This document shows, piece by piece, positions 1 to 10,242 of a stretch of DNA of 64,000 nucleotides; positions within the stretch are counted from its first letter, which is position 1, and each line of letters begins with the position of its first letter. This DNA comes from Peribacillus deserti (GTDB lineage Bacteria > Bacillota > Bacilli > Bacillales > DSM-1321), in the NCBI RefSeq assembly GCF_016909175.1, contig NZ_JAFBFI010000004.1, forward strand, positions 172,648 through 236,647. The letters are read 5' to 3'. The notes under the pieces were generated by a model that was given only the letters and a program-made list of their open reading frames with translations, ran no database searches and was not told the DNA's origin. The position numbers were made by a program, and so were the translations under genes.

Positions 1-942
1 ATGACCGGGACTAACTGCCTTGAAAATCGGCCTTGATGAACTGCATATATCCATAGCTTTCGGACATCTAGTATGAAAGGGGCAGCCTTTTGGCGGGTTT
101 GCAGGACTTGGCACATCCCCTTGCAGAAGGATTCTTTCTTTCTTGTGATCTACATCCGGTATAGGAACCGCTGATAACAGGGCTTGTGTATAAGGGTGCT
201 TAGCGCTGCTGTAAATATCCTCACTATCTGCAAGCTCCACAATATGGCCGAGATACATAACACCCACTCGGTCGCTGATATGCCGGACTACTCCAAGGTC
301 ATGAGCAATAAAAAGGTAAGTAAGGTCGAATTCTTTCTGTAAATCCTGCAAAAGATTCAGAACCTGCGATTGAATAGAAACGTCCAGAGCAGAAACAGGT
401 TCATCGGCGATGATTAATTTTGGGTTAACTGCCAGCGCACGGGCAATTCCAATTCTCTGCCGCTGTCCGCCGCTGAACTGGTGTGGATAACGGCTGGAAT
501 GATAGCTGCTCAGGCCTACGATTTCAAGTAATTCATTCACCCGCTTTTTACGCTCAGCTTTTTCCTTAACTCCGTGAACGATTAATGGTTCCTCCAATAT
601 TTTCCCCACAGTGTGCCTTGGATTTAGCGATGCATATGGATCCTGGAAAACCATTTGCATTTCTCGCCGCATCTTTCTCATTTCAGCAGCCGAGAGCTCC
701 GTAATATCCGTACCTTCAAAGAAAATTTTCCCTTCACTCGGATCCAATAACCTAAGCAGCATCCTGCCGGTAGTAGATTTGCCGCAGCCGCTTTCACCCA
801 CAAGCCCCAATGTTTCACCTTTATTGATGAAAAATGAAATTCCATCAACAGCTTTTACTTCCCCAATTGTTTTCCCTAGAAGCCCGCCTCTAATTGGAAA
901 GTGTTTCTTTAAGTTTTCTACCTTAACTAATGGCTGTGTCAT
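1..942 (-). CDS. Oligopeptide/dipeptide ABC transporter ATP-binding protein, OppF/DppF type (3' end outside window)
   Basis: Cytoplasmic ATPase that should drive peptide import together with the adjacent OppD-like subunit. Reading down from an ATG at 942 (SD AAGGAG-like 9 nt before it), the product shows a Walker A (GESGCGKS, about residues 49-56), a Q-loop ([12 protein letters not shown]), the ABC signature SGGQRQR, Walker B (LIIADEP) and the C-terminal oligo_HPY domain with paired cysteines (CPFHTRCP). The frame is still open at base 1; only about ten residues are probably missing. It overlaps the upstream gene by 20 nt, so the two are translationally coupled. Permease and binding-protein genes are not visible; peptide specificity cannot be told from the ATPase. 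Confidence 0.93.
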   Translation of the reverse strand, partial: MTQPLVKVENLKKHFPIRGGLLGKTIGEVKAVDGISFFINKGETLGLVGESGCGKSTTGRMLLRLLDPSEGKIFFEGTDITELSAAEMRKMRREMQMVFQDPYASLNPRHTVGKILEEPLIVHGVKEKAERKKRVNELLEIVGLSSYHSSRYPHQFSGGQRQRIGIARALAVNPKLIIADEPVSALDVSIQSQVLNLLQDLQKEFDLTYLFIAHDLGVVRHISDRVGVMYLGHIVELADSEDIYSSAKHPYTQALLSAVPIPDVDHKKERILLQGDVPSPANPPKGCPFHTRCPKAMDICSSSRPIFKAVSPGH

Positions 943-1927
943 GCAACTTTACTCCTTTTCCGTCCTCATACAGCCAGCACCTGACTTTCTGGCCATTGTT
1001 TAAACTTTTTAGCGAAGGGGTTTTTGTCACGCACTTGTCCATTGCGTGGGCACAGCGGGGTGCAAATTGGCAGCCCAGCTGGTGAGCCCCAGGCTTTGGT
1101 ACATTGCCGGGTATGGAGTATAATCGTTCCTTTTTGTCCCTCATATCTGGGACAGACTGAATGAGCCCGATCGTATAGGGATGCTTTGGATCTTGGAAAA
1201 TAGTTCTGACATCCGCTTCCTCCACTATCCGGCCAGAATACATCACTACAACACGTTCACAAATTTCAGCAACTACACCGAGATCATGGGTAATCATCAT
1301 GATGGCGGTCTCTGTTTCTTTATTTAATTTCTTCATTAACTCCAAAATTTGAGCCTGTATCGTTACATCAAGTGCGGTCGTCGGTTCATCTGCTATTAAC
1401 AGTGCTGGGTCGCAGATCATAGCCATAGCTATCATCACGCGCTGCCTCATTCCTCCTGAAAGCTGGTGGGGGTATTCCCTTATTAAATCCTCGGCCCTTG
1501 GCAGTCCCACAAGCTTGAGCATTTCTACAGCTCTTGCTTCAGCCATTTTTTTATTCCATCTTCTATGTATTCTAATAGACTCTATTAACTGCTCACCAAT
1601 TGTAAATACAGGATTTAAGCTGGTCATTGGTTCCTGGAAAATCATCGCAATATCATTTCCGCGAATTTTTCTCATTCGGGATTCAGATGCACGGGCAAGG
1701 TTTTCTCCCTTGAAGAGGATCTCACCTTCAACCTTTCCAGCGGGAGAATCTACAAGCCCCATGATGGAAAGGGAGGTAACGCTTTTTCCGCATCCAGATT
1801 CCCCCACGATACCCAGAATCTCCCCGGGATTAATGTGGAAGCTGATTTCGTTTACTACAGGTATTTCTGAATCATCTGTTCGAAAGCTGGTCTTCAGCCC
1901 TTTCACTTCTATAATTGGTTTGTTCAA
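923..1927 (-). CDS. Oligopeptide/dipeptide ABC transporter ATP-binding protein, OppD/DppD type
   Basis: Partner ATPase of the OppF-like protein; the two form the nucleotide-binding heterodimer of a peptide importer. Visible motifs: Walker A GESGCGKS near residue 42, Q-loop [11 protein letters not shown], signature LSGGMRQR, Walker B LLIADEPT, switch His in MITHDLG, and an oligo_HPY C-terminus with CQFAPRC and a further Cys. No ATG precedes the domain. TTG at 1927 lies 8 nt after AGAAAGGA and is preferred over the TTG at 1936, which touches the SD; the product is then 334 residues, normal for the family. Upstream, a strong hairpin at 2091-2123 separates it from hemL, so it probably has its own promoter in 1930-2080. 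Confidence 0.92.
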   Translation of the reverse strand: MNKPIIEVKGLKTSFRTDDSEIPVVNEISFHINPGEILGIVGESGCGKSVTSLSIMGLVDSPAGKVEGEILFKGENLARASESRMRKIRGNDIAMIFQEPMTSLNPVFTIGEQLIESIRIHRRWNKKMAEARAVEMLKLVGLPRAEDLIREYPHQLSGGMRQRVMIAMAMICDPALLIADEPTTALDVTIQAQILELMKKLNKETETAIMMITHDLGVVAEICERVVVMYSGRIVEEADVRTIFQDPKHPYTIGLIQSVPDMRDKKERLYSIPGNVPKPGAHQLGCQFAPRCAHAMDKCVTKTPSLKSLNNGQKVRCWLYEDGKGVKLHDTAIS

Positions 1928-2083
1928 GGACTTCAATCCTTTCTCTTGGGGATATATGTAATTTTCTCGTTGAATATGATTGAATTATGACATTTTTCTG
2001 ATAAGTTAACAATATCTAATTTGAATAATTTGCAAATTCTGCTACTTATTTGAATATTAATTTCGTTTTTTACAGAAAAAGAC

Positions 2084-2130
2084 AAAAAAAGAACAGTTGA
2101 TTTCCAATTGAAATCAACTGTTCTTTTTTA
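2084..2130 (-). terminator. Bidirectional rho-independent terminator after hemL
   Basis: A perfect 13-bp stem (2091-2103 with 2111-2123) and 7-nt loop, with a run of A before it and of T after it, so it can end transcription on either strand. It closes the hem operon on the minus strand. Confidence 0.9.
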
Positions 2131-2166
2131 TTAATAGCAATTTTACTCAGGATAACCAAAAAAGCT

Positions 2167-3456
2167 TCATTTATTTAATGTAGAAAAAGCTTTTTCAGCC
2201 GCCTGTATCGTGTGTGCTATATCCTCATCTGTATGAGCGGTTGATAAGAATAAGCCTTCAAATTGGGAAGGAGGAAGGAATACACCCTCCTCAGCCATCT
2301 CACGATAATAAGAAGCAAAGAACTCCAGATTAGAGGATTTCGCTTTTTCATAATTCACAACGTTATCATTAGTAAAGAAGAAGCCAATCATAGAACCGGC
2401 TCTATTAAAGGTAACAGGTATATTATGCTTTTTGGCAGCCTTGCTGATGCCCTCTTCCAGCATATCACCTTTGCGGTTAAACTCTTTATAATCCTCAGGA
2501 GTCAGCTGGCTCAGTGTCTCATAGCCTGCCGTCATAGCTAGAGGATTTCCGGATAATGTGCCTGCTTGATAAATGGGACCGCTTGGAGCAATTTGGTTCA
2601 TGATTTCAGCTTTGCCGCCATAAGCTCCTACAGGCAGTCCGCCGCCTATTACTTTACCAAGGCAGGTGAGGTCCGGAGTAATGCCAAAATAGCCTTGGGC
2701 ACAATTATATCCAACACGGAATCCAGTCATTACTTCATCAAAGATAAGAAGAGTGCCATATTTTTCTGTGATTTCACGCAAACCTTCCAGGAAGCCATCA
2801 AGAGGAGGAACAACTCCCATATTGCCTGCCACCGGTTCAACTATGACGCCAGCCAGATCATCGCCATACTGCTCAAATGCAAGCCTAACACTCTCAAGAT
2901 CATTATAAGGAACAGTTATTGTATTTTTAGCAACACCTTCAGGTACACCCGGGCTGTCTGGCAGTCCAAGGGTGGCCACACCAGAACCAGCTTTAATTAA
3001 AAGTGAGTCGCCATGTCCATGATAGCAGCCTTCAAACTTCAGGATTTTGTTTCTTCCGGTATATCCTCTTGCAAGACGGAGTGCACTCATGGTAGCTTCT
3101 GTTCCTGATGAAACCATTCGAATAACCTCAATGGATGGAACTCTATCGATTACAAGCTCTGCAAGCTTATTTTCTAAAAGTGTCGGAGCACCGAAGCTGG
3201 TGCCAGTTTCAGCCACTTCTTTAATAGCTTCAACAACCCGGTCATTCGAATGCCCCAGAATGAGCGGACCCCATGACAGAACATAATCAATGTATTCGTT
3301 ACCGTCTATGTCATAAATTTTCGATCCTTTTCCTTTTTCCATGAAAATAGGATCCATTTTTACCGATTTAAACGCACGTACCGGACTGTTAACGCCGCCA
3401 GGCATCATTTTCTTTGCTTCTTTAAAAGCCTGCCTGGATTTTTCATATGAACGCAT
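2167..3456 (-). CDS. hemL: Glutamate-1-semialdehyde 2,1-aminomutase
   Basis: Last enzyme of the C5 route to 5-aminolevulinate: moves the amino group of glutamate-1-semialdehyde, using PMP/PLP. Class III aminotransferase fold; YHGHGD, the FDEVMTGFR aspartate motif and the PLP-lysine segment [13 protein letters not shown] are all present. Length 429 residues is typical. The frame is open further upstream, but MRSYEKS at 3456 has a GGGGG SD 9 nt before it and matches the usual N-terminus. Gene order hemA-X-C-D-B-L is that of B. subtilis; it is last in the operon, 34 nt after hemB, and is followed by a strong terminator. Confidence 0.98.
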   Translation of the reverse strand: MRSYEKSRQAFKEAKKMMPGGVNSPVRAFKSVKMDPIFMEKGKGSKIYDIDGNEYIDYVLSWGPLILGHSNDRVVEAIKEVAETGTSFGAPTLLENKLAELVIDRVPSIEVIRMVSSGTEATMSALRLARGYTGRNKILKFEGCYHGHGDSLLIKAGSGVATLGLPDSPGVPEGVAKNTITVPYNDLESVRLAFEQYGDDLAGVIVEPVAGNMGVVPPLDGFLEGLREITEKYGTLLIFDEVMTGFRVGYNCAQGYFGITPDLTCLGKVIGGGLPVGAYGGKAEIMNQIAPSGPIYQAGTLSGNPLAMTAGYETLSQLTPEDYKEFNRKGDMLEEGISKAAKKHNIPVTFNRAGSMIGFFFTNDNVVNYEKAKSSNLEFFASYYREMAEEGVFLPPSQFEGLFLSTAHTDEDIAHTIQAAEKAFSTLNK

Positions 3457-3490
3457 CGCTATTCCCCCATTTTGAGAGTGTTTGTTTAAG

Positions 3491-4480
3491 TTATTGTTCT
3501 TCTTTAATCCATCTAGCTGCATCTTTTGCAAAGTAAGTAATGATTAAATCTGCACCAGCACGTTTCATGCTTGTCAGAGTTTCCATTACGATACTTCTTT
3601 CATCAATCCATCCATTGATGGCCGCAGCCTTTATCATGGAGTACTCACCGCTTACATTATAAGCTACCACCGGCAGATTGAAGTTATTTTTCACATCGCG
3701 CATAATATCCAGGTAGCTTAGGGAAGGCTTCACAATTAAGAAGTCAGCTCCCTCTTCCACATCCGATTCTGCTTCACGAATTGCTTCAAGACGGTTGGCA
3801 GGATCCATTTGATAGGTCTTTCTATCTCCAAATTGAGGAGCACTGTTTGCTGCATCTCTAAACGGACCATAATAAGCCGAAGAATATTTCACCGCATAAG
3901 ACATAATGGGAATATCTGTGTATCCAGCCTCATCCAGTCCGGCACGGATAGCGGCTACGAATCCATCCATCATATTTGAAGGCGCAATAATATCAGCGCC
4001 GGCTTCAGCCTGGCTGACAGCTGTTTTCGCAAGCAGCTCTAGTGATTCATCATTCAGAACCTTTCCATTTTCCACTACACCGCAATGACCATGGCTTGTA
4101 TATTCGCATAAACAGGTGTCTGCAACAACAATAATATCCGGATGGCTTTTCTTAACGGTACGTGTGGCTTCCTGTACAATTCCGTTGTGTGAGTATGCTC
4201 CAGTGCCGCATTCGTCTTTATGATGTTCATCCGGCACACCAAATAAGATAACAGATTTGATGCCCAGACTTGCCACTTCATTCATTTCAGCTTCCAGCAG
4301 ATCAAGGGAAATCTGGAATACCCCCGGCATTGAATTGATTTCATTTTTCACATGAGTGCCTTCTACTACAAAAATAGGATAAATAAAGTCTTCAGCGCGC
4401 AGAAAGGTCTCTCTCACTATGGCTCTCATATTTTTGCTTGTACGCAGACGGCGGTGCCTGTTAAATTGTAATTCATTCAT
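3491..4480 (-). CDS. hemB: Delta-aminolevulinic acid dehydratase (porphobilinogen synthase)
   Basis: Condenses two 5-aminolevulinates to porphobilinogen in the cytoplasm. 329 residues. Schiff-base lysines sit in the segments [17 protein letters not shown] and [12 protein letters not shown]. The metal-site segment [12 protein letters not shown] keeps three cysteines, which in this family marks a zinc-dependent enzyme rather than the magnesium-only aspartate type. The start ATG shares its A with the hemD stop (TAATG) and follows AGGAGGAAGCTATA, so it is translationally coupled to hemD but has its own strong SD. Confidence 0.98.
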   Translation of the reverse strand: MNELQFNRHRRLRTSKNMRAIVRETFLRAEDFIYPIFVVEGTHVKNEINSMPGVFQISLDLLEAEMNEVASLGIKSVILFGVPDEHHKDECGTGAYSHNGIVQEATRTVKKSHPDIIVVADTCLCEYTSHGHCGVVENGKVLNDESLELLAKTAVSQAEAGADIIAPSNMMDGFVAAIRAGLDEAGYTDIPIMSYAVKYSSAYYGPFRDAANSAPQFGDRKTYQMDPANRLEAIREAESDVEEGADFLIVKPSLSYLDIMRDVKNNFNLPVVAYNVSGEYSMIKAAAINGWIDERSIVMETLTSMKRAGADLIITYFAKDAARWIKEEQ

Positions 4481-5256
4481 TATAGCTTCCTCCTGCTCTC
4501 ATCATTTTTATTTAAAAATGTAATAATGGCCTGCAGCATGCTCGGAGCGGTATACGTATCCGGGCAAATATCGACGGTCAGCCCCAAAGATTCGGCCCTG
4601 CATTTTGCAGCGGGGCCAATGCAGGCTACTATACTGTTTTTAATGGCTGTATTCAGGTTGTTCTCCCTGACTATTTTCATAAAGTTTACAACCGTGGAAG
4701 CACTTGTAAATGTAAGAATATCAGCTTTATTAGTCCCCAGAAAATCAATCAATTTCCGCTCGCTTGAAGAAGGCATAATATTTTCATACACAATGAGTTC
4801 CGTACATTCATGGCCTTCTTTCCGAAGAGACTCCGCGATTATATCTCTGGCAAGATTTCCTTTTGGCAAAAGAATTTTTGAAGGAGCTGTTAAGCAGCAG
4901 TTAAACTCCTCAATAAAAGCTTCAGCCACAAAACTCCCGGGAATAAAATTAATCGATAAACCCAGGCTCTCTATTGCTTCTTTTGTTTTTTCCCCAATGG
5001 CTGCAAGCTTTGGATTACCCATTTGGACTAAGCTGTCTTTCGTTAAATGAAAGTATTTTAACGCATTTACGCTGGTAAAAATGATCCAGTCAAACTTGCC
5101 GTCCAACGGCTTTCTTTCCACCCTCTTAAAATTGATCATTGGAATGGAAATAGGAGTGCCTCCCAGTGTTTCAACGCTTCTAATCAGCGGTTCAGCCTGG
5201 CTTTCCGCTCTCGTTATTAGAATTTTTACTCCCTGAAGCGGTTTTTCAGCTGTCAT
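4480..5256 (-). CDS. hemD: Uroporphyrinogen-III synthase
   Basis: Closes hydroxymethylbilane with inversion of ring D to give uroporphyrinogen III. 258 residues with the two-lobed HemD architecture; the family is weakly conserved, and recognisable pieces are the N-terminal [13 protein letters not shown], the FTSVNAL segment and the FTSASTV segment. The call rests on these plus position between hemC and hemB. It overlaps both neighbours by one base through TAATG junctions, so hemC, hemD and hemB form a tightly coupled translational unit. Confidence 0.96.
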   Translation of the reverse strand: MTAEKPLQGVKILITRAESQAEPLIRSVETLGGTPISIPMINFKRVERKPLDGKFDWIIFTSVNALKYFHLTKDSLVQMGNPKLAAIGEKTKEAIESLGLSINFIPGSFVAEAFIEEFNCCLTAPSKILLPKGNLARDIIAESLRKEGHECTELIVYENIMPSSSERKLIDFLGTNKADILTFTSASTVVNFMKIVRENNLNTAIKNSIVACIGPAAKCRAESLGLTVDICPDTYTAPSMLQAIITFLNKNDESRRKL

Positions 5257-6191
5257 TAGCTCTGTTCAAGTTCCTTTTTGACTGCGTCAATCAGGTCTTT
5301 TCCACCTTTAGCTGATAAGAGGGCTGCTGCTTCAATGCCGAGTGATGCAGGATCGCTCCCTTTAAGAGTTTCTTTTAAGATAACAGTACCATCTGGTTTA
5401 GCCACAAGAGCAGTTAAAGAAATTTCGCCTGAGGAGTCTAGAGCGGCATAGCCTGCAATAGGCACCTGGCATCCGCCCTCCATTTTATCAAGAAAAGCCC
5501 GTTCAGCCTTTACTGTTTTTTCAGTAACGGCGCAAGTCAGCTTCGCTAAACCATCTAGCAGCTCTTTATCATCTTCCCTGCATTCAATGGAGAGAGCCCC
5601 TTGACCAACAGCAGGAAGACAAAGATCCGGTTCAAGATATTCAGTCACGACTTCGGACTTCCAGCCCATTCTTGCTAGACCTGCCGCAGCAAGGATGATA
5701 GCATCGTAATCTTCATCCTTCAGTTTTTGGAGGCGGGTATCTATATTGCCTCTAATCCACTTAATTTCAAGATCTGGTCTGCTGGCAAGAAGCTGGGCGC
5801 TCCTGCGGAGACTGCTCGTACCAATCACTGCGCCTGAAGGCAGATCACTAAGTTTCAAATTTCCTTTAGAAATTAAAGCATCCCTATGGTCTTCACGCGG
5901 GGGGACACATCCGATTGTTAATCCATCAGGAAGAACGGCGGGCATATCCTTCATACTATGTACAGCCATATCTATTTCCTTATCAAGCATAGCCTGCTCA
6001 ATCTCTTTTACAAAGAGGCCTTTTCCGCCTACTTTTGATAAGGTAACATCAAGGATTTGGTCTCCCTTGGTAACAATTTCCTTTATTTCAAATTCAAAAG
6101 GAAGTCCCAAGCCTTTCAGCTGATTGATAACCCATTTTGTTTGAGTGAGAGCCAGCTTGCTCCTTCTAGATCCTACAATAATTTTTCTCAT
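5256..6191 (-). CDS. hemC: Porphobilinogen deaminase (hydroxymethylbilane synthase)
   Basis: Polymerises four porphobilinogens into hydroxymethylbilane on a covalent dipyrromethane cofactor. 311 residues. The cofactor-attaching cysteine is C241 in [10 protein letters not shown]; the N-terminal [12 protein letters not shown], catalytic Asp loop [10 protein letters not shown] and GTSSLRR motif are all intact. It begins 12 nt after hemX and ends in a TAATG overlap with hemD. Confidence 0.98.
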   Translation of the reverse strand: MRKIIVGSRRSKLALTQTKWVINQLKGLGLPFEFEIKEIVTKGDQILDVTLSKVGGKGLFVKEIEQAMLDKEIDMAVHSMKDMPAVLPDGLTIGCVPPREDHRDALISKGNLKLSDLPSGAVIGTSSLRRSAQLLASRPDLEIKWIRGNIDTRLQKLKDEDYDAIILAAAGLARMGWKSEVVTEYLEPDLCLPAVGQGALSIECREDDKELLDGLAKLTCAVTEKTVKAERAFLDKMEGGCQVPIAGYAALDSSGEISLTALVAKPDGTVILKETLKGSDPASLGIEAAALLSAKGGKDLIDAVKKELEQS

Positions 6192-6203
6192 AAAAGCCTC
6201 CTG

Positions 6204-7037
6204 TTAGGAATACCAAAAATGAAATCCTGATAAACTGCCGAATAATAAAAAGTTAACAAGAACAATCAGAAAGGAACCCAGATTCCACAGGGCCAGTGTT
6301 TTTCCATACACCTGTCTTCTAACCTTGTAATATAAGTAAATGCTGTAAGCAATTAATACTATAAAAGACCCGATTATTTTAGGGTCTGCCCATGGTATGG
6401 CCGGGAGTTTTATATGAGCCCACTGCAGTCCCAGGATTAATGAAAGGAGCAGCAATGGCACCCCAATAACATTTAAAATATAGGAGGTTTTTTCAAGCTT
6501 TGATAAATCACCTAAACGGGTCAGCCGTTTTCCCCATTTTTTCCTTTTTAATAAATCATACTGAATTAAATATAACAAAGAAAAAACAAAGGAAAGGGTA
6601 AAAGCTCCATATGACAAAATTGCCATCGTTATGTGAATAAGCAGCAGCTCCGAAACTAACCTCTCGGCAAGAGCGTGTGATTCTACCTGCACCGGGGCAA
6701 AAGTATGGACCGCCATCACAATGAACCCTAAAACATTCGTAAAGAATACTGTGAAATCTACTCTCAATAGCCTATTAATTCCTAAAGAGAGAGTAATTAA
6801 TACCCATGCGTAGAAATATAATCCCTCAAAAATAGTCAAAACGGGAAATCTGCCGGTTCTTACAACATAAAGACATAAAAAAATTGTTTGAAGGAGCCAA
6901 ACAATTGCAAGTAACCAGAAGGCAATCCGGTTCGCCTTCCGGTCATTATTAAGAAAGTCTATGAAGTATAAGAGCACGCTTAAAGCATATATAACAACTG
7001 TAGCCTCATGAAGCCTGGTCATGGATAATTCAAGCAT
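6204..7037 (-). CDS. hemX: HemX, CcsA-family membrane protein
   Basis: Integral membrane protein of the cytochrome c assembly (CcsA/CcmC-like) superfamily; in B. subtilis it lowers the cellular level of glutamyl-tRNA reductase (established for that organism, not shown here). 277 residues, about eight hydrophobic segments. A tryptophan-containing loop in the C-terminal half (WAHIKLPAIPWADPK) resembles the WWD-type heme-handling loop of the superfamily. SD GAGGGAATTTC precedes the ATG. It lies 13 nt after hemA and 12 nt before hemC. Confidence 0.95.
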   Translation of the reverse strand: MLELSMTRLHEATVVIYALSVLLYFIDFLNNDRKANRIAFWLLAIVWLLQTIFLCLYVVRTGRFPVLTIFEGLYFYAWVLITLSLGINRLLRVDFTVFFTNVLGFIVMAVHTFAPVQVESHALAERLVSELLLIHITMAILSYGAFTLSFVFSLLYLIQYDLLKRKKWGKRLTRLGDLSKLEKTSYILNVIGVPLLLLSLILGLQWAHIKLPAIPWADPKIIGSFIVLIAYSIYLYYKVRRQVYGKTLALWNLGSFLIVLVNFLLFGSLSGFHFWYS

Positions 7038-7050
7038 GAAATTCCCTCAC

Positions 7051-8391
7051 TTACCCTTGAACCGTTACCGGTTTAAGCTCTATTGAATTTCCTCTGCTTG
7101 TTCCGCTGTCCGCCTGTTTTTTTACTTCTTCACTAATGTTAAAGATTTTCACAAAGCTGTCTAGAGCCTCGGAGGAATTCTGATTTCCTGCCAATTCCTT
7201 CGCATATGAAATAGGATCCTTTAACATCTGGTTAATGATGCTCTTTGTATGCTTGCTAAGAAGCTTCACTTCCCTATCAGACAGTTCAGGAAGCTTCCTT
7301 TGAATGCTTTCCATGGTTTCAGCCTGGATGGCCAATGCTTTTTCCCTCAGAGCCGAAATAACCGGCACCACTCCGAGCATGTTAATCCATTGATTAAAGC
7401 CGGAAATTTCTTCTTCAACCATAAGCATTATAGTTTCCGCTGCTGCTTTTCTCTCTTGAAGGTTAGCCTGGACAATTCCTTCTAAATCGTCTATATCGTA
7501 TAAGAATACATTTTCTAAGACTGCAATGGCTGGCTCAAGATCCCGTGGAACAGCAATATCCACCATAAAGATAGGACGTCCCTTGCGCATTTTGACCACT
7601 TGTTCCATCAATTCCGCCGTAATGACAAAATCCTTCGCACCTGTAGAGCTTATTAGAATATCCGCTTCCACTAAGGCACATTGAAGCTCCTGCAGCCTTT
7701 TAGCCTCTCCCTTGAATCGTTCGGCAAGAGAGACCGCTTTTTCAAAGGTACGGTTGATAACCGTAATCTGTGTGGCTCCGCTTCCATGGAGGTTTTGGAT
7801 AGCTAATTCACCCATTTTTCCAGCTCCAAGAATTAATACATGTTTCCCTTTTAGAGATCCAAATATCTTCTTAGCAAGCTCAACTGCTGCATAGCTTACA
7901 GAAACAGCATTCGTGTTAATCTCTGTTTCAGCATGTGCTTTTTTAGCCAGTGTAAGGGCTTGTTTAAATAAACGGTTAAAAATAGACCCTACCGTATTTT
8001 CAGCCTGTGCGAGCAAAAAGCTTGAGCGTACTTGTCCAAGAATTTGGGTTTCCCCAAGCACCATGGAATTCAGCCCGCATGCAACCTTGAATAAATGCTC
8101 AATGGCCCCCTCTTGCTCATAAATAAACAAAAAAGGTGAAAATTCTTCTTTTTCTATATTAAACCATTCAGCTAAGAATTCTTTTATATAGTAACGGCCC
8201 GTATGAACCTGGTCGACTACAGCATATATTTCAGTTCTGTTGCATGTAGAAACAATCACATTTTCTAATATGCTTTTTTTATTTTTAAGTGCTTTCATTG
8301 CCTGATCAAGCTCTGATTCATTGAATGAAAGTCTTTCTCTTATCTCGACAGGGGCAGTTCTAAAGTTAAGGCCGACTGCTAATATATGCAT
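7051..8391 (-). CDS. hemA: Glutamyl-tRNA reductase
   Basis: First committed step of heme synthesis: NADPH-dependent reduction of glutamyl-tRNA(Glu) to glutamate-1-semialdehyde. 446 residues from MHILAVG; the nucleophilic cysteine is C50 in the STCNRTE motif, followed by the GLNSMVLGE segment and the NADPH domain ([12 protein letters not shown]). The frame is open six codons upstream, but [14 protein letters not shown] is the typical start and GGGGGTG lies upstream. It heads the operon. A TATAAT (8449-8454) with a weak -35 and a palindrome (8423-8437) lie just before it. A tRNA-Glu gene, supplying the substrate, lies at 62352. Confidence 0.98.
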   Translation of the reverse strand: MHILAVGLNFRTAPVEIRERLSFNESELDQAMKALKNKKSILENVIVSTCNRTEIYAVVDQVHTGRYYIKEFLAEWFNIEKEEFSPFLFIYEQEGAIEHLFKVACGLNSMVLGETQILGQVRSSFLLAQAENTVGSIFNRLFKQALTLAKKAHAETEINTNAVSVSYAAVELAKKIFGSLKGKHVLILGAGKMGELAIQNLHGSGATQITVINRTFEKAVSLAERFKGEAKRLQELQCALVEADILISSTGAKDFVITAELMEQVVKMRKGRPIFMVDIAVPRDLEPAIAVLENVFLYDIDDLEGIVQANLQERKAAAETIMLMVEEEISGFNQWINMLGVVPVISALREKALAIQAETMESIQRKLPELSDREVKLLSKHTKSIINQMLKDPISYAKELAGNQNSSEALDSFVKIFNISEEVKKQADSGTSRGNSIELKPVTVQG

Positions 8392-8422
8392 AATCCTGCG
8401 CACCCCCAAAAAGTTTACAATT

Positions 8423-8437
8423 TATAGTATTACTATA
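8423..8437. promoter_or_regulatory. Palindrome between hemA -10 box and start codon (candidate operator)
   Basis: TATAGTA-T-TACTATA, 7-bp arms around one base. The likely -10 of hemA is TATAAT at 8449-8454 on the minus strand, so the palindrome covers roughly +5 to +20. AT-rich palindromes of this kind are typical for Fur/PerR-family sites, and the B. subtilis hem operon is known to be PerR-controlled, but the spacing is not the canonical PerR box. Confidence 0.45.
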
Positions 8438-8591
8438 CACTATTAAACATTATAGCATGTATTAAAAGCTTTATCGCGATATAATTATGAACAGATGATG
8501 AAATCTTAAGCTGTCATTTCCGCATAATCTTTTTAGTTTTCTACCATCATGAACCATCCATCTACCACATAAAAACATAAGGGAGGAAACC

Positions 8592-9080
8592 ATGAAATCA
8601 CAGCGATTATTTCCCGGAATTATCTTAATGGGATTTGGACTATATTTCTTTCTTGAACAATCTAAAATGGAACCTTTCCAGGGCTTTTTCACATGGCCTA
8701 CATTATTAATGATCGTAGGCATAGCTTTTCTTGTACAGGCTTACGGAGGAAGAGATTACGAAGCCATAGTGCCGGGGGTGACCCTGACAGGGTTTGGGAT
8801 TCATTTTCATATTGTGGCAAAGCTCAAAATCTGGCCGGATCATATCGGCATCTTTATCCTCATTATCGGACTTGGCTTCATACTTCGTGCCAGGGAGACG
8901 AAGTCCGGAACATTTCAAGGAATATTACTGCTGATCATCGCTGTTATGCTGCTTTTTTATGACCGCATTACGGCTTGGATGGGCCTGTTGGAATCAAGTG
9001 CAGCCGCAGCCTGGAAATTCTGGCCCTTCATCCTGATAGGAGCTGGACTTTTTTTCATGCTTCAGAAGAAAAGGAAATAG
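8592..9080 (+). CDS. Small LiaI/LiaF-type transmembrane protein
   Basis: 162-residue membrane protein on the opposite strand to the hem operon, divergent from hemA. It has about five hydrophobic segments, with a PGIILMGFGLYFFL start and an FWPFILIGAGLFFML end, the pattern of the LiaI/LiaF transmembrane region seen in cell-envelope stress proteins. The extracytoplasmic C-terminal domain of LiaF is absent. GGGAGGAAACC precedes the ATG. Position between hemA and engB is that of the uncharacterised ysxD in B. subtilis (from memory). No function can be assigned. Confidence 0.85.
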   Translation: MKSQRLFPGIILMGFGLYFFLEQSKMEPFQGFFTWPTLLMIVGIAFLVQAYGGRDYEAIVPGVTLTGFGIHFHIVAKLKIWPDHIGIFILIIGLGFILRARETKSGTFQGILLLIIAVMLLFYDRITAWMGLLESSAAAAWKFWPFILIGAGLFFMLQKKRK

Positions 9081-9284
9081 TTGAAATACTTAACATACCT
9101 TTAATTCCCAAATATTAGCGGATTATGTCTATTTCTCTAAATATTAAGCAGAATGTATTCGCCAGGGTTTTATAGAAACTCCTTGCTGCGAAATGCAATA
9201 ATGATAGAGACTCAATCCAAGAACAATGTACAGAAATTGTCGCTGCTCAGGCGGTCTGCGTTCTATTACAGAAGAATAGAGGGC

Positions 9285-9480
9285 GCAGTGAAGCATAAAA
9301 CCTTTTTAACAAAAAGCATACACAAAAAGTTCAGCATACATTCTAAAACTCAAGCATACACATACAACACTTAAGCAAAAACTCTAATAGGTTAAGCATA
9401 AACGTAACTTAAGCATAAATCTCTAGAAGATAAGCATAAACGTAACTTAAGCATAAATCTCTAGAAGATAAGCATTACAT
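9285..9480. repeat. Array of about ten ~20-nt phased AAGCATAAA repeats
   Basis: AAGC(A) motifs begin at 9291, 9314, 9333, 9352, 9373, 9394, 9411, 9432, 9449 and 9470; spacing is 17-23 nt, mean about 20. The last part is a dimer of 38 nt repeated twice with near identity. On the minus strand the unit contains GAGATTTATGC, shared with the array at 17944-18080. It lies between two converging genes in the 580-nt gap 9081-9660, which otherwise holds only the engB terminator. Confidence 0.85.
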
Positions 9481-9607
9481 TTTATAATCTATACATAGCC
9501 GCTTAATCCGAGATTTTATTTTTCACTTTAGCATTCTAAAAGCTATTTAAAGTACAAGACTTATATTAGTGTAGTAATTTTCAACCAAAAAAGTAACAAA
9601 AACACCT

Positions 9608-9654
9608 TAAAAAAGGGCGGCTTCAATGTCTAAACAGACATTCAGCCGCCCTTT
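9608..9654 (-). terminator. Terminator of lonA-engB
   Basis: GC-rich stem AAAGGGCGGCT ... AGCCGCCCTTT, extended by AATGTCT/AGACATT with a four-base loop, and T-rich on the minus-strand exit side. It can also act on the plus strand. Confidence 0.88.
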
Positions 9655-9660
9655 CCTCTT

Positions 9661-10242
9661 TTACATCATACTTTCCAATACAGCCCAAGCCTCTTCTTTT
9701 CCAAGACCGGTCTCTGATGAAAATAAAACGATGTTATCGTCTGGATCAAAATCCAGCGTTTGTTTGGTAACTTTTAGATGCTTCTGCCATTTTCCTTTCG
9801 GAATTTTATCGGCCTTTGTAGCAATAACTACACAGGGAATTTCGTAATGCTTTAGGAAATTGTACATCATAACATCATCATTGGTTGGAGGATGACGTAA
9901 ATCGACAATTAAAAGGACTGCTCTTAGCTGCTCTCTCGTCGTAATGTACGTTTCAATCATTTTTCCCCAGGCTTCCCTTTCTGACTTGGAAACCTTCGCA
10001 TAGCCATAACCCGGAACATCCACAAAATGAATAGCTTCATTTAATAGATAAAAATTCAGTGTCTGGGTTTTCCCAGGCTTTGAAGAAATTCTCGCAAGGG
10101 CCTTCCGATTAATCATTTTATTAATGAAAGAAGATTTGCCAACATTAGACCTTCCTGCGAGTGCAAACTCTGGAAGGTCGCCCTCCGGGTATTGAGCAGG
10201 CCGTACTGCGCTGATGACGATTTCTGAGGAGGTAATATTCAT
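9661..10242 (-). CDS. engB: Ribosome-biogenesis GTPase EngB (YsxC)
   Basis: TrmE-Era-EngA-like GTPase needed for assembly of the large ribosomal subunit. 193 residues with G1 [10 protein letters not shown]3 DVPGYG, G4 TKAD and the [15 protein letters not shown] signature. Its ATG follows the lonA TAA directly (TAAATG), with AGGTG inside the last lonA codons as SD, so it is coupled to lonA. It is followed by a terminator. Confidence 0.98.
   Translation of the reverse strand: MNITSSEIVISAVRPAQYPEGDLPEFALAGRSNVGKSSFINKMINRKALARISSKPGKTQTLNFYLLNEAIHFVDVPGYGYAKVSKSEREAWGKMIETYITTREQLRAVLLIVDLRHPPTNDDVMMYNFLKHYEIPCVVIATKADKIPKGKWQKHLKVTKQTLDFDPDDNIVLFSSETGLGKEEAWAVLESMM

Noticed and set aside
8423..8437. 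Canonical PerR box before hemA
   Set aside because: Palindrome spacing and inner bases differ from TTATAATNATTATAA, so only a candidate operator is reported.
9153..9374. 73-codon plus-strand ORF in the engB gap
   Set aside because: Its second half is the repeat array itself; no SD and no conserved feature.
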